A stretch of 64,000 bases of DNA from Prevotella sp. oral taxon 299 str. F0039 (GTDB taxonomy: Bacteria > Bacteroidota > Bacteroidia > Bacteroidales > Bacteroidaceae): assembly GCF_000163055.2 (NCBI RefSeq), contig NC_022111.1, positions 124,001-188,000 of the forward strand, given 5' to 3'. Below are positions 1 to 8,642 of the stretch, piece by piece; position 1 is the first letter of the stretch; each line of letters opens with the position of its first letter. Made by a program: the position numbers and the translations under genes. The notes below the pieces were generated by a model. It was not told where the DNA came from, made no database searches, and saw only the letters and a list, made by a program, of their open reading frames with translations.

Positions 1-231
1 AGTAAGAGTATTATGATAGGAGGAGAACAAGACCCTGTATATCAACCAACAACATCGCCAGAGTATATCTCCGTGGGAGTGGCAATAGATCGTTTAGAGG
101 CTTTGGGGCAATGGAATGTGGATATGAATATACGTGAAGAGGTGGAAGATAGTGATGCTTGGCAAGCCGTATACACCATTCGTCGAAACTACCTGAAAAG
201 CTTGCGGAAAGTAGCTGTTATCGACTTGTAA
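1..231 (+). CDS. 3' end of an unrecognised protein (cut by window edge)
   Basis: The reading frame is already open at base 1, so this is the last 76 codons of a longer gene; the methionine at base 13 is probably internal. The visible part is hydrophilic, has no membrane segment or signal peptide, and ends in VAVIDL. I recognise no motif. It precedes, on the same strand, a glycosyltransferase, a nucleotidyltransferase-like gene and a WecA-type transferase, so it may belong to a surface polysaccharide locus lying mostly to the left. That placement is inference from context only. Confidence 0.5.
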   Translation, partial: SKSIMIGGEQDPVYQPTTSPEYISVGVAIDRLEALGQWNVDMNIREEVEDSDAWQAVYTIRRNYLKSLRKVAVIDL

Positions 232-234
232 ACA

Positions 235-322
235 AAAAGCATAGTAATTTAATTATAAAAGCATAACAATTACAAGGTAAAAGCATAGCAATTATAATGT
301 AAAAGCATTGCATTTACGAGAT
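235..322. repeat. Four-unit 22-bp-period AAAAGC array
   Basis: Units start at 235, 257, 279 and 301, exactly 22 bp apart, each opening with AAAAGCAT followed by a variable aGcAATTA-like part. The array fills the gap between the truncated first gene and the small membrane protein gene at 357. Units of the same class recur at 13936-14023 and 29959-30178. No protein is encoded, and no spacer/repeat alternation as in CRISPR is seen. Function unknown. Confidence 0.75.
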
Positions 323-356
323 AATAAAATAATAGTCTAAAGCAATAAAGAATAAT

Positions 357-764
357 ATGGAATGGATTTCTAATGATTTCGAACGACAATTGAGACATAA
401 AATAGCTCATTACGACTATTTAGATACTTTTCCCAAGATGGCAGATTTTGGTGTTAATAGATCTGAATTTGACGATTATGTCATCGAAAAACAATCTATT
501 TTAGATATGGAAGGTAATGCACGAAAACGCTACACGCTATTAGCACTCATCTTCTTATTGCCCTTTTTTGTGTTGTCTGCTTTTCCCGAACAATATCTTC
601 CATTGGGTAATTATGCTTTTCTTATAGGTTTCGTAATAGGCTTTTTATTAGTAGCCTTACAACAATGGACTATAAAAAAGGTAAAACAAAAAAGATTAAA
701 TAGAATTCATCATCCTCAAATAGAAAAGTATATAGAAGCTGTGAACTTATTTTCTATGAAATAA
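357..764 (+). CDS. Small two-helix membrane protein of unknown function
   Basis: The 135-residue product has a hydrophilic N-terminal half (about residues 1-60) and two hydrophobic segments at about 62-80 and 86-104, joined by a short loop, followed by a basic C-terminal tail (KKVKQKRLNR). It has no signal peptide and probably sits in the inner membrane with both ends in the cytoplasm. I do not recognise the family. It stands 71 bases before a GT2 glycosyltransferase on the same strand, so a role in polysaccharide assembly is possible but not shown. Confidence 0.6.
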   Translation: MEWISNDFERQLRHKIAHYDYLDTFPKMADFGVNRSEFDDYVIEKQSILDMEGNARKRYTLLALIFLLPFFVLSAFPEQYLPLGNYAFLIGFVIGFLLVALQQWTIKKVKQKRLNRIHHPQIEKYIEAVNLFSMK

Positions 765-835
765 TAAGAAATCATTTGTGTCAGACAAAATAAGTACAAT
801 ATTATTTAAGTTCAGAAAATAAAAACAAAAAGGAA

Positions 836-1660
836 ATGGGTAAATATGATTTTTCAGTAATAATGTCGGTTTATAAGAGCGATAATCCAGAACAATTGGA
901 TGTGGCTCTCGATTCGATTATCAATCAGACTTTGCCCCCCAATGAGATAATTGTAGTGGTTGATGGCCCTGTTCCCAATGCCTTATCAAATACTCTAGAA
1001 GATAAAAAAACTATATTTCCACAGTTAAAGATATTGTATCAGGAGCAAAATATTGGGTTAGGAGGAGCTTTACGTATAGCTGTTGAGAATGCTCAATATA
1101 AGTATCTAGCAAGAATGGATAGTGACGACATTTCGCTTCCTAATCGTTTTGAACTGCAAATGAACGAGTTTAAGAAAGACGATAATCTTTCTTTAGTAGG
1201 CGGAATGATTACAGAATTTGCAGAAACGCCTGAAAATATCATCAGTAAGCGTATTCTTCCTTGCTCAGATGAAGATATAAAGCAATTTATGAAGTCACGT
1301 TGTGGAGTGAATCATGTAACAATTATAGTAAAAAAAGACGCATTATTAAAGGCAGGAAGCTATCAGGCCGGATTTATTCAGGAAGACTATTTCCTTTGGG
1401 CAAGAATGATATTAGCAGGTTGTACCTTTAAAAATATTCCAGAGATTGTGGTAAATGTTCGTTCAGGTTATGATCAGTTTGAACGTCGTGGCGGTTTGAA
1501 ATATTATAAAGATGTTTTGAAATTTAATCGTTGGATGTATGAAAAGAAACTAATTTCTTTGTCAAGAATGCTTTATAATGACTGTGTACGTGGTGTGGTA
1601 CAATTTCTTTTGCCTAATAGTATACGAACATTTATCTATAAAACAGTATTACGAAACTAA
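836..1660 (+). CDS. Family 2 glycosyltransferase (GT-A fold)
   Basis: This 274-residue cytoplasmic enzyme shows the GT2 pattern: a nucleotide-binding start SVIMSVYKSD (about residues 7-16), the NQTLPPNEIIVV stretch near 30-41, and the metal-binding acidic motif MDSDD at 94-98. Family knowledge says such enzymes move a sugar from a nucleotide-sugar donor to a growing glycan, typically O-antigen, capsule or exopolysaccharide. The N-terminal half resembles amylovoran/colanic-acid transferases of the AmsE/WcaA type. It is followed by a nucleotidyltransferase-like gene and a WecA-type initiating transferase on the same strand. Donor and acceptor sugars cannot be read from the sequence. Confidence 0.88.
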   Translation: MGKYDFSVIMSVYKSDNPEQLDVALDSIINQTLPPNEIIVVVDGPVPNALSNTLEDKKTIFPQLKILYQEQNIGLGGALRIAVENAQYKYLARMDSDDISLPNRFELQMNEFKKDDNLSLVGGMITEFAETPENIISKRILPCSDEDIKQFMKSRCGVNHVTIIVKKDALLKAGSYQAGFIQEDYFLWARMILAGCTFKNIPEIVVNVRSGYDQFERRGGLKYYKDVLKFNRWMYEKKLISLSRMLYNDCVRGVVQFLLPNSIRTFIYKTVLRN

Positions 1661-1743
1661 TTATGGAAGAAGTTATTCTTCTTTTAATAAAGCCAATCTT
1701 AATTGTGCTTGAATAAGAAGAAACACATTAAAAATAAGCTTGT

Positions 1744-2874
1744 ATGTTCACAAAAACAGAAAAACAATTCCTAGAATTGTATAGAAGTGGAATTTGGGAA
1801 AAGCCTTTAAATGAAGATATATTTAATGATTCGACTGATTGGGAAGGCATAAAAGAATTGATGATAGCTCAAACTGTTATTGGAGTATGTACCAATGTTA
1901 TTAGTAAGTTGCCCGCACACCTCAAGCCAAATCAAAATATTTACTTTAATTTAATAATGCTTACTTCAAACATCGAACAAGCAAATAAGGGCATGAACAA
2001 GCTCCTTATAGAACTATTTGATGCCTGCGAAAAACTAAAGATTAAAGCATTCCTTTTAAAAGGGCAAGGAGTTGCACAATGTTATCCAAATCCTTTGTTG
2101 CGTCAATCGGGTGATATCGACTTGTTTTTTCTAGAAAGTAATGAGTATAAAAAAGCGGTAGATGAACTTCATAAATACTTTTCTGTACCAATGACAGATA
2201 CGGATCTTAATGGAGTTCATGCACTATTTATTTGTAAAGATATTGTTGTTGAGTTGCATGGTGGTATTCATGGGGCTATAAATCGTAAGACAATGAAGAA
2301 TATAATGAGCTGGACTAAGCAAATATTTGCCCAAAAGACTCCTTTGAAATGTAATATAGACGAGGCTAAGGCAGTTTTACCTCCAGTGCATTTCGATGCT
2401 CTTTTCATCTTCCTGCATGCGGTTCGACACTATTTTGGAAGTGCTGTTGGATTAAGGCAATTGAGCGATTGGATGCGCTATCTGTATACACATAAAGGCG
2501 ATATTGATAGAACAGAACTATTAAAGGATATAGAATATCTTGGATTAACAAAGGTTTGGAGTGTTTTTGCTACAATGGCTGTAGACTATTTAGGTTGTCC
2601 AGAAGAGGTTATGCCTTTATATAATAATAGGTATAAGAAAGATGCTAAACGTTTATTGCGTTTCATTCTCGATTCAGGAAACTTTGGATATTATGACAAA
2701 CGTATACAAACAACCTCAAAAAATATTCTTGTTCAACGTTTTGTTGCAATGAAAGGACACCTTGAAATGCAGTTTAGAAATATTATAACCTTTCCAGAAG
2801 AGGCTTTATATGGCATTCCTTCTTTCTTCAAAGATGGTTTTATGCGATTTATAAAAACATTAAAGACTAGATGA
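1744..2874 (+). CDS. NTP_transf_5-type nucleotidyltransferase-like protein
   Basis: The 376-residue product matches the uncharacterised nucleotidyltransferase family often found in bacterial polysaccharide loci. A helical N-terminal part (residues 1-95) leads to the core, with FLLKGQGVAQ near 108 and the active-site-like SGDIDLFF near 127, which carries the paired acidic residues of the polymerase-beta fold. A second conserved stretch (DALFIFLHAVRHYFG) lies near 219. It has no signal peptide. It sits between a GT2 enzyme and a WecA homologue, suggesting glycan biosynthesis or modification. The transferred group is unknown even for the family, so the function is inference. Confidence 0.8.
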   Translation: MFTKTEKQFLELYRSGIWEKPLNEDIFNDSTDWEGIKELMIAQTVIGVCTNVISKLPAHLKPNQNIYFNLIMLTSNIEQANKGMNKLLIELFDACEKLKIKAFLLKGQGVAQCYPNPLLRQSGDIDLFFLESNEYKKAVDELHKYFSVPMTDTDLNGVHALFICKDIVVELHGGIHGAINRKTMKNIMSWTKQIFAQKTPLKCNIDEAKAVLPPVHFDALFIFLHAVRHYFGSAVGLRQLSDWMRYLYTHKGDIDRTELLKDIEYLGLTKVWSVFATMAVDYLGCPEEVMPLYNNRYKKDAKRLLRFILDSGNFGYYDKRIQTTSKNILVQRFVAMKGHLEMQFRNIITFPEEALYGIPSFFKDGFMRFIKTLKTR

Positions 2875-2954
2875 TGAGAAAATAATTAGTCTATCATCTT
2901 TTGTAATATTATAGTTATATCAATGTTGTCTGAAAAAAATAAAATAATAACATT

Positions 2955-4133
2955 ATGGGACATATATCTCTTCGAATATTTAATTTAGGTATTCTTTTGC
3001 CTTTGATAAGCTCAATGTTATTGGTGTTTTGGATTCATCCAAAGATCGTTAAGTCTGCATTGTTAAAGGATATTGTAGATAAACCAGACTATAGAAAACT
3101 TCAAAAAACACCTATTCCTGTACTAGGTGGAGTGGCTGTTTATTGGGGAATTGTTATTGGTGCAGGTATAACTAGTATGGTTTTTCATAGCCATGCTTTG
3201 CTAACCTCAATTGTTGCTCTTACAGTGATGATTTATATTGGTACTTTAGATGATGTACTAGGGCTTTCACCAACATTGAGATTGGTAATAGAAATACTTG
3301 TTGTTGCCTTTATTGCATATATGGATCAAAGTAGTATGAATCATTTTCATGGTTTATTTGGTATTGAAAAACTTCCCGTATATCTATCTGCACCTCTTTG
3401 TATTGTAGGTAGTGTAGGTATCATTAATGCCATAAATATGATAGATGGAGTAGATGGTTTATCTTCTGGATTTTGTATCTTGGCATGCGTTTCTTTTGGA
3501 ACTTTATTTATTTCTGCCAATGATGGAACCATGGTCGTTATGTCGATGTTAGGTTTAGGAGCTATTATTCCATTTTTCTTTCATAATCTTTTTGGAAAAA
3601 CATCAAAGATGTTTATCGGTGATAGTGGCACTTTGATGATGGGAATGCTCATGTCTATCTTCTGTATGCGCACCTTAGATAATACATCTATTGTGGCTCT
3701 ACGTTTTCCTAACATTGGAGTCGTGGCATTCTGTTTATCTATTTTATCAGTACCTGTGTTTGATACACTCCGTGTAATGATAGGTAGAATCATAAAATGT
3801 ACTTCTCCTTTCCATGCTGATAGAAGTCACTTGCACCATTTGTTTATAGAGATTGGTTTCTCACATTTAGGAACTTCGTTTATGGTTCTATCACTTAACC
3901 TCTTTAATATACTAGCTTGGCTGATAACATATTTACTAGGTGGAAATGCAACACTTCAATTTCTTGTAGTATTTCTTATTGGCTTTAGTAACACAACAGG
4001 TGTTTTTTATGTAGTAAGACGATTAGACCACTCTAAGAAACCTTATCGTATCTTAGCTTATCTTGCAAAGAAAAGTCATGTAGAAGTAGGTCCGTTTTAT
4101 TGTAAAATGAGAAATTTTGTGGATAGAATATGA
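2955..4133 (+). CDS. WecA/MraY-type undecaprenyl-phosphate sugar-1-phosphate transferase
   Basis: This 392-residue polytopic membrane enzyme should begin lipid-linked glycan synthesis by moving a sugar-1-phosphate (commonly GlcNAc-1-P) from a UDP-sugar to undecaprenyl phosphate. Family motifs are all present: the DKPDYRK entry loop near 42-48, the Asp pair TLDD at about 97-100, NMIDGVDGL at 161-169, the FIGDSGTL loop near 222-229, and HADRSHLHH near 280, the carbohydrate-recognition loop typical of the WecA rather than the MraY branch. About ten hydrophobic segments are visible. It is the last gene of the left polysaccharide cluster and converges on dinB across a strong hairpin. Confidence 0.92.
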   Translation: MGHISLRIFNLGILLPLISSMLLVFWIHPKIVKSALLKDIVDKPDYRKLQKTPIPVLGGVAVYWGIVIGAGITSMVFHSHALLTSIVALTVMIYIGTLDDVLGLSPTLRLVIEILVVAFIAYMDQSSMNHFHGLFGIEKLPVYLSAPLCIVGSVGIINAINMIDGVDGLSSGFCILACVSFGTLFISANDGTMVVMSMLGLGAIIPFFFHNLFGKTSKMFIGDSGTLMMGMLMSIFCMRTLDNTSIVALRFPNIGVVAFCLSILSVPVFDTLRVMIGRIIKCTSPFHADRSHLHHLFIEIGFSHLGTSFMVLSLNLFNILAWLITYLLGGNATLQFLVVFLIGFSNTTGVFYVVRRLDHSKKPYRILAYLAKKSHVEVGPFYCKMRNFVDRI

Positions 4134-4136
4134 TTA

Positions 4137-4174
4137 TATAAATAACATGTGTCGTTGAACTCATGTTATTTATA
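4137..4174. terminator. Bidirectional terminator between the WecA-type gene and dinB
   Basis: Perfect 13-bp inverted repeat (4137-4149 and 4162-4174; inner arms AATAACATG and CATGTTATT) with a 12-base loop, followed on both sides by AT-rich sequence. It lies in the 76-base gap between two convergent genes, as expected for a shared transcription terminator. Confidence 0.75.
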
Positions 4175-4209
4175 TATTTTAATTTATGTTCTATAGTTGT
4201 GTTCTTCTA

Positions 4210-5304
4210 TTATAATGCATTATCAATAAATAAGTCTCCTTCTTGATATTTTTTCAGTTTTTCTTGTAGTTTATTTGTGGAAGGGTTAGATATTGACAAT
4301 CCCATCAGCCGAATTGAGCAATCAAAGTTCTTGATGTCAAATAATAATCTCTTTGCAACTGGTAGAATTTGATCTTTTGTATTGAAGACATTTACACTTG
4401 TTACACTTCGTGTTATTTGATGAAAATCAGCATACTTTACTTTCAACGTCAATGTTTTTCCTTTGAAATGTGTTTTCTCAATGCGACGAACTAAATCTAA
4501 AACAAGATGATAAAGTTCAATCGTAAGTGCACTATTATCCTGTAAGTCCTTCTCAAAGGTACATTCACATCCCACTGATTTACGTATGCTATCAGTATGT
4601 ACAGCTCGGTTATCTATACCTCTTGAGAAATTATAATATAGGTTTCCAGGCTTGCCGAAGATGTCAATTAAGCGTTTCTGTGATAAGCTTTTTAAGTCTT
4701 TACCAGTGAAAATTCCCATATCATGCAATCGAAGAGCTGTTTTCCGACCTATTCCCCAAAAGCGTTCAATCACCAAATTATCGATAAAGTCAAGGGCTTC
4801 TGCTTCCGTAAGAACAAATAATCCATTAGGCTTATTATAATCTGATGCGATTTTTGCTAAAAATTTATTATATGAAATACCAGCAGAAGCTGTTAATTGA
4901 GTGCGTTGTTGTATTTTTTCTTTTATCTCTTTGGCTATATTAATAGCTTTATCATATGTTGAAGTACAAGCAGTTATATCTAAAAAAGCCTCATCAAGAG
5001 ATAAAGGTTCTATCAATTCTGTATAGTCATGAAATACTTCATGTATTGTTTTTGATACCTCTTTGTATATATTAAAGCGGGGAGGAACTAAAATAAGCTG
5101 TGGGCATAGTTGCTTTGCTTTAACAACAGACATAGCAGATCGTACTCCAAATAATCGTGCTTCATAGCTAGCAGTACTCACTACGCCTCTAATTGTATCA
5201 GATCCTACTGCAATCGGTTTTCCTTTTAGTTCCGCATTATCTCGTTGTTCAACCGAAGCAAAGAACGAATCCATATCTATATGTATTATTTTTCGTTCTA
5301 ACAT
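4210..5304 (-). CDS. dinB: DNA polymerase IV (Y-family translesion polymerase)
   Basis: The 364-residue product carries the Y-family catalytic core: HIDMDSFFASVE (residues 8-19, metal-binding Asp10) and SLDEAFLD (102-109, Asp104/Glu105). A helix-hairpin-helix thumb (FWGIGRKTALRLHDMGI, about 183-199) and the little-finger domain follow. Length is normal for DinB (about 350-365). It copies damaged DNA in the cytoplasm, usually with low processivity. I see no C-terminal clamp-binding motif that I can name with certainty. A TATCTTTG -7 box sits only five bases before the ATG, so the mRNA may be leaderless. I see no evident LexA site. Confidence 0.96.
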   Translation of the reverse strand: MLERKIIHIDMDSFFASVEQRDNAELKGKPIAVGSDTIRGVVSTASYEARLFGVRSAMSVVKAKQLCPQLILVPPRFNIYKEVSKTIHEVFHDYTELIEPLSLDEAFLDITACTSTYDKAINIAKEIKEKIQQRTQLTASAGISYNKFLAKIASDYNKPNGLFVLTEAEALDFIDNLVIERFWGIGRKTALRLHDMGIFTGKDLKSLSQKRLIDIFGKPGNLYYNFSRGIDNRAVHTDSIRKSVGCECTFEKDLQDNSALTIELYHLVLDLVRRIEKTHFKGKTLTLKVKYADFHQITRSVTSVNVFNTKDQILPVAKRLLFDIKNFDCSIRLMGLSISNPSTNKLQEKLKKYQEGDLFIDNAL

Positions 5305-5309
5305 ATAGG

Positions 5310-5317
5310 CAAAGATA
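5310..5317 (-). promoter_or_regulatory. Bacteroidota -7 box of dinB
   Basis: On the minus strand this reads TATCTTTG, a match to TAnnTTTG. The start codon ends at 5304, so transcription would begin at or within a few bases of the ATG. I could not find a TTG element at the usual 20-base distance. Confidence 0.5.
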
Positions 5318-5414
5318 TAAAAAAAGGAATAATTTTTTCTTTATTTAGAGTCTAAATTCAATATATTATGATCAGAAATACAAATCAGAAACTTATCCAA
5401 AGAGGGTTCGTTTT

Positions 5415-5768
5415 TTAATCTTTTAGCATTTTTTCAGTCTCAAAAACTGCTACCCAAAGCAGTGTAACAAGTGCAACAATGAGTATTAAAGGCGATGGAA
5501 GCGATACATTCATCGATGCCATCTCTCCCCAAAAGTCCCCTAAAAAGCTTAGAAATAAATGCTTCATCGTTGTTAATCCTCCCAACACAAAGAACAATAC
5601 CACTGACACTATTCCTACAAGCCACTGCCATAAACGGTCCCAGATAGAACTATTGGGAGGTAGTTGCTGCATCACTCTGTCTGAAAAGCCATCGTCTTGG
5701 ATGGTTTGTTTATTCTTTTCAAGAAATTGAAGTATTTGTTCTTCGTCATGTTTATTGATCATATCCAT
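5415..5768 (-). CDS. Short membrane protein, putative anti-sigma partner of the ECF factor
   Basis: This 117-residue product starts inside the last 17 bases of the ECF sigma gene, a translational coupling usual for sigma/anti-sigma pairs. Residues 1-45 are soluble and acidic (DEEQILQFLEKNK). Two hydrophobic segments follow at about 46-66 and 92-110, so the N-terminus would face the cytoplasm where it could hold the sigma factor. I see no HxxxCxxC zinc anti-sigma motif and recognise no named family. The anti-sigma role rests on position and topology alone. Confidence 0.65.
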   Translation of the reverse strand: MDMINKHDEEQILQFLEKNKQTIQDDGFSDRVMQQLPPNSSIWDRLWQWLVGIVSVVLFFVLGGLTTMKHLFLSFLGDFWGEMASMNVSLPSPLILIVALVTLLWVAVFETEKMLKD

Positions 5769-6291
5769 TGTTCTTTAAATATGTTGAGAGTTTTTCTTTG
5801 CCTCTTGAAAGGTGCGATTTCACTGTTCCTGAGGGCAAATTCATAATCGTTGCAATTTTATCTATGGCATATCCTTCAATCAATTGCAAGGTTATACACG
5901 TTCGCTCTTTATCGTTCAGGGTTTGAAAAGCCTCGTATAAGTCTAACTTTAGCATACTATCACTTCCCGTTGTAGCGTGTGTTTTCAGCTCAGTTATATC
6001 AAAATGGGCTGCATTTTTAGGACTTCTAACATAATCGTAGTACACATTATACGCTATTCTGTATAACCATGTAGAGAAGTTAGATAAGCCTTTAAAATGT
6101 GCAATGTGCGTATAAGCTTTGATAAAGGTTTCTTGTGACAGATCATCAGATAAGAGTTCGTTACCCAAGGTCTGATTCAAAAAGAACCGACGAACGCCCT
6201 CTTGATACTTTAGTACAAGTTTATCAAATGCACGTTTTTTGCGAAATACGGCAACTTGAGTAACTAATGATATGTCGTCTAACGGCTTCAC
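5752..6291 (-). CDS. ECF-subfamily RNA polymerase sigma factor
   Basis: The 179-residue product has the two-domain ECF layout. Region 2 (about residues 15-95) includes LSQETFIKAY and FSTWLYRIAYNVYYDYVR for -10 recognition and melting. Region 4 (about 120-172) ends in a helix-turn-helix with GYAIDKIATIMNLP and GTVKSHLSRGKEKL. It directs RNA polymerase to a small regulon. It is preceded by a DUF6249 membrane protein (six-base gap) and overlaps the next membrane protein, so the three form one operon. The inducing signal is not evident. Confidence 0.93.
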   Translation of the reverse strand: MKPLDDISLVTQVAVFRKKRAFDKLVLKYQEGVRRFFLNQTLGNELLSDDLSQETFIKAYTHIAHFKGLSNFSTWLYRIAYNVYYDYVRSPKNAAHFDITELKTHATTGSDSMLKLDLYEAFQTLNDKERTCITLQLIEGYAIDKIATIMNLPSGTVKSHLSRGKEKLSTYLKNNGYDQ

Positions 6292-6297
6292 AGGATA

Positions 6298-6951
6298 TTA
6301 TTCTTCTGTATTTTCCTCACGATTCTTTTTCGCACGCTTTCCAATATACAATTTTCCAAGTCCTATACATAGAATAAGTAAGCCAATTCCAGATAGAGGT
6401 CCTGCTCCAAGTATAAAGAAAAAGAATGCCAAACCTGCGCCAAGTGCCACCAACTGCACGCCTTTTCGCCATGCAAATTCATCTTCGTGCGCCCAATATT
6501 CTTCACGATTCACAGGCTGTTCCATTGCTTGTTTAATGCGCATTTGCTCTAATTGTGCCTTGGTATCTTGTCGTTTAATGATATATCGCAACAATACTAT
6601 CAATAAAACAACAGGCAACAACACTGCAACAATAGCACAAATAATCATTAAAGCGAGCACAGCAAACCCCCAAACACCATAAGATTGAAAGGTATTAAGT
6701 CCGTTTTCGATAGCCTTTAAGTCGTTGATATTATCTTCGTCATGATCAAATCTTCCGTCAAATCCATCGTCATCAAAATCTGAATCAACAGAATTTAATA
6801 TCGAAGCACTACTATTTCTCATCGAATCTGCAATATTTGTAGTGGTTGTTTGTTCTGTTTTATTTAAATGGTTTCTATGTTTTTGAGCAGTAGAAACTAC
6901 ACATAATGTTGTTGAAAAGAGCAACATTAAAGCTAAACTTAATCTTTTCAT
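6298..6951 (-). CDS. DUF6249-type membrane protein, first gene of the ECF operon
   Basis: The 217-residue product begins with a likely signal peptide (MKRLSLALMLLFSTTLCVVS) and a low-complexity, acid-rich stretch at about 60-78 (DSDFDDDGFDGRFDHDED). Hydrophobic segments lie at about 90-125 (two close helices) and at 168-200, followed by a basic tail ending in RAKKNREENTEE. The membrane core matches the family I know as DUF6249, common in Bacteroidota beside ECF sigma factors. It is the promoter-proximal gene of the three-gene operon, so it may sense or relay an envelope signal; that is inference. Confidence 0.75.
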   Translation of the reverse strand: MKRLSLALMLLFSTTLCVVSTAQKHRNHLNKTEQTTTTNIADSMRNSSASILNSVDSDFDDDGFDGRFDHDEDNINDLKAIENGLNTFQSYGVWGFAVLALMIICAIVAVLLPVVLLIVLLRYIIKRQDTKAQLEQMRIKQAMEQPVNREEYWAHEDEFAWRKGVQLVALGAGLAFFFFILGAGPLSGIGLLILCIGLGKLYIGKRAKKNREENTEE

Positions 6952-7007
6952 ATTCTAAATTACTTTTGTTTTGTTTTACTAATTAGACGCAATGACATAT
7001 CGATTAG

Positions 7008-7038
7008 TTGCAAAGAAAGTGTTTTTTTTCTACTTTTG
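7008..7038 (+). promoter_or_regulatory. Promoter of the rRNA methyltransferase gene
   Basis: TTG at 7008-7010, exactly 20 bases, then TACTTTTG at 7031-7038: a full match to the Bacteroidota -33/-7 pattern. The predicted start near 7044 leaves a leader of about 17 bases before the ATG at 7061. Confidence 0.75.
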
Positions 7039-7060
7039 CAATTGAAAAAAGCATAAAGTG

Positions 7061-8455
7061 ATGAATTTACCCAAAGACTTTATAACCCAAACAAGGGAAT
7101 TATTAGGTGAAGAACGATTTGTATTGCTCCAAAAAGGGCTCGAGATGGCTCCTTCAACCAGTATTCGTTTCAATCCATTTAAGGTAACTTCGGCAAGCGT
7201 TTCAACAGCTCTTGCCCCTCAACAAGTGCCTTGGTGTGGCGAAGGTTACTATCTTTCAGAACGTCCAAACTTCACTTTTGATCCACTCTTTCATGCAGGT
7301 TGTTATTATGTTCAAGAGGCTTCGTCAATGTTTTTATATCATGTCTTAAAACAAGTGTTGCCTCACCAGCCACTAATGGCACTCGATTTGTGTGCTGCTC
7401 CTGGTGGAAAAACAACCCTATTGCGCACCCTTCTTCCCAATGAAAGTGTTCTTTTTGCGAACGAAGCGATATATAATCGTGCTAACATCTTAGTTGAAAA
7501 TATAGAGAAATTTGGTCATTCCGACGTCATTGTAACGAATAATTATGCAGCAGATTATAAGAAAACGGATCTTGCTTTCGACCTTATTCTTGCCGATGTG
7601 CCTTGTTCAGGCGAGGGAATGTTTCGCAAAGACGAGGACGCAATTAATCAATGGAGCTGTCAATATGTAGAAAAATGTCAACAACTTCAACGTGAAATTG
7701 TGAGCGATATATGGCATAATCTAAAAGAAAACGGCATACTTATCTATTCAACTTGCACGTTTAATGCCCTCGAAAACGAAGAGAATGTAGAATGGATTAT
7801 CGACGAATTGGGAGCAGAATGTATCGACATAGAGATCGATAGTAGCTGGAATATCACCCCTGCACTATTTAATAAGGTGAAAGGTTATCGCTTTTTACCT
7901 GGTATTAGTAAAGGAGAAGGACTCTTTATGTGCGTTCTTCGCAAAACGAGTGAGCATTATGCTCGTGCCAACAAGATAAAGAAGAGCAAGCAAAGCAACG
8001 TCAACTCAAAGTCGTTCGACAACTGGTTGCAAAACCAAAGTAGCTATTCACTCGTAGAAAAGAACGAAAAGGTAATGGCTATTCCACAGATCTTGGTTCC
8101 TCTTTATGAACAAGTTGCCAACCAATTGCGCATTCTTCATGCGGGAATTATATTGGGTACGCAAAAGGGAAAGAACTTTATTCCTCACCCTTCTCTAGCC
8201 TTTTCCATCCAAATCAATCGACAAGCGTTTTACAATAAAGAAGTTTCTTACCAACAAGCGATATCTTTCTTACGAAAAGAAGCCATCACTCTGTCGGCTG
8301 AAACACCTAAAGGTATTGTACTGATTACCTATAACAATCAACCAATAGGATTCGTAAATAATCTTGGAAACAGAGCCAATAACTTGTATTTGAATGAATG
8401 GAAGATTAAAAGTGGATATCTTCCCGAAGCTATTCCCAGTGTTATTACCTTGTAA
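7061..8455 (+). CDS. RsmF-like rRNA (cytosine-5)-methyltransferase, NOL1/NOP2/Sun family
   Basis: The enzyme uses S-adenosylmethionine to make m5C in rRNA; the exact target base in Bacteroidota is not shown here. Residue positions are approximate. The SAM motif LDLCAAPGGKTT lies near 107-118, motif IV DVPCSGEGMF near 182 and motif VI YSTCTFNALENEENVEW near 230, so both family cysteines (PC and TC) are present. The C-terminal 150 residues resemble the PUA-like extension of RsmF proteins, ending in RANNLYLNEWKIK-type residues. An in-frame GTG at 7058 is possible, but I chose the ATG because it is adjacent and the promoter allows it. Confidence 0.92.
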   Translation: MNLPKDFITQTRELLGEERFVLLQKGLEMAPSTSIRFNPFKVTSASVSTALAPQQVPWCGEGYYLSERPNFTFDPLFHAGCYYVQEASSMFLYHVLKQVLPHQPLMALDLCAAPGGKTTLLRTLLPNESVLFANEAIYNRANILVENIEKFGHSDVIVTNNYAADYKKTDLAFDLILADVPCSGEGMFRKDEDAINQWSCQYVEKCQQLQREIVSDIWHNLKENGILIYSTCTFNALENEENVEWIIDELGAECIDIEIDSSWNITPALFNKVKGYRFLPGISKGEGLFMCVLRKTSEHYARANKIKKSKQSNVNSKSFDNWLQNQSSYSLVEKNEKVMAIPQILVPLYEQVANQLRILHAGIILGTQKGKNFIPHPSLAFSIQINRQAFYNKEVSYQQAISFLRKEAITLSAETPKGIVLITYNNQPIGFVNNLGNRANNLYLNEWKIKSGYLPEAIPSVITL

Positions 8456-8560
8456 AAGGTGGGTTATTTTGTATCAAAAATAAAACTTTCATTTAGAAAA
8501 AACATTCTTGAATGATTTAATTTCATCGTTCTGGTGTATTCTAATCATTGTCTTGAAGTT

Positions 8561-8608
8561 ATAAAGCAATCCTACGATCAAGTGATATAGATCGTAGGAT
8601 TGCTTTAT
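8561..8608. terminator. Strong bidirectional terminator hairpin
   Basis: Perfect 19-bp inverted repeat (8561-8579 and 8590-8608; core CAATCCTACGATC / GATCGTAGGATTG) with a 10-base loop. It lies between the convergent rRNA methyltransferase and SLBB genes. A- and T-rich flanks on both sides fit termination in either direction. Confidence 0.85.
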
Positions 8609-8642
8609 AAGTAGATATTTTATATTTATATCTCTAATTTTA

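Noticed and set aside
235..322. CRISPR-like regular repeats
   Set aside because: The whole 22-bp unit is repeat; there are no unique spacers, no cas genes nearby and the units drift. The same holds for 29959-30178.
7058..7060. GTG start for the rRNA methyltransferase
   Set aside because: The adjacent ATG at 7061 is the stronger start; the difference is one residue.
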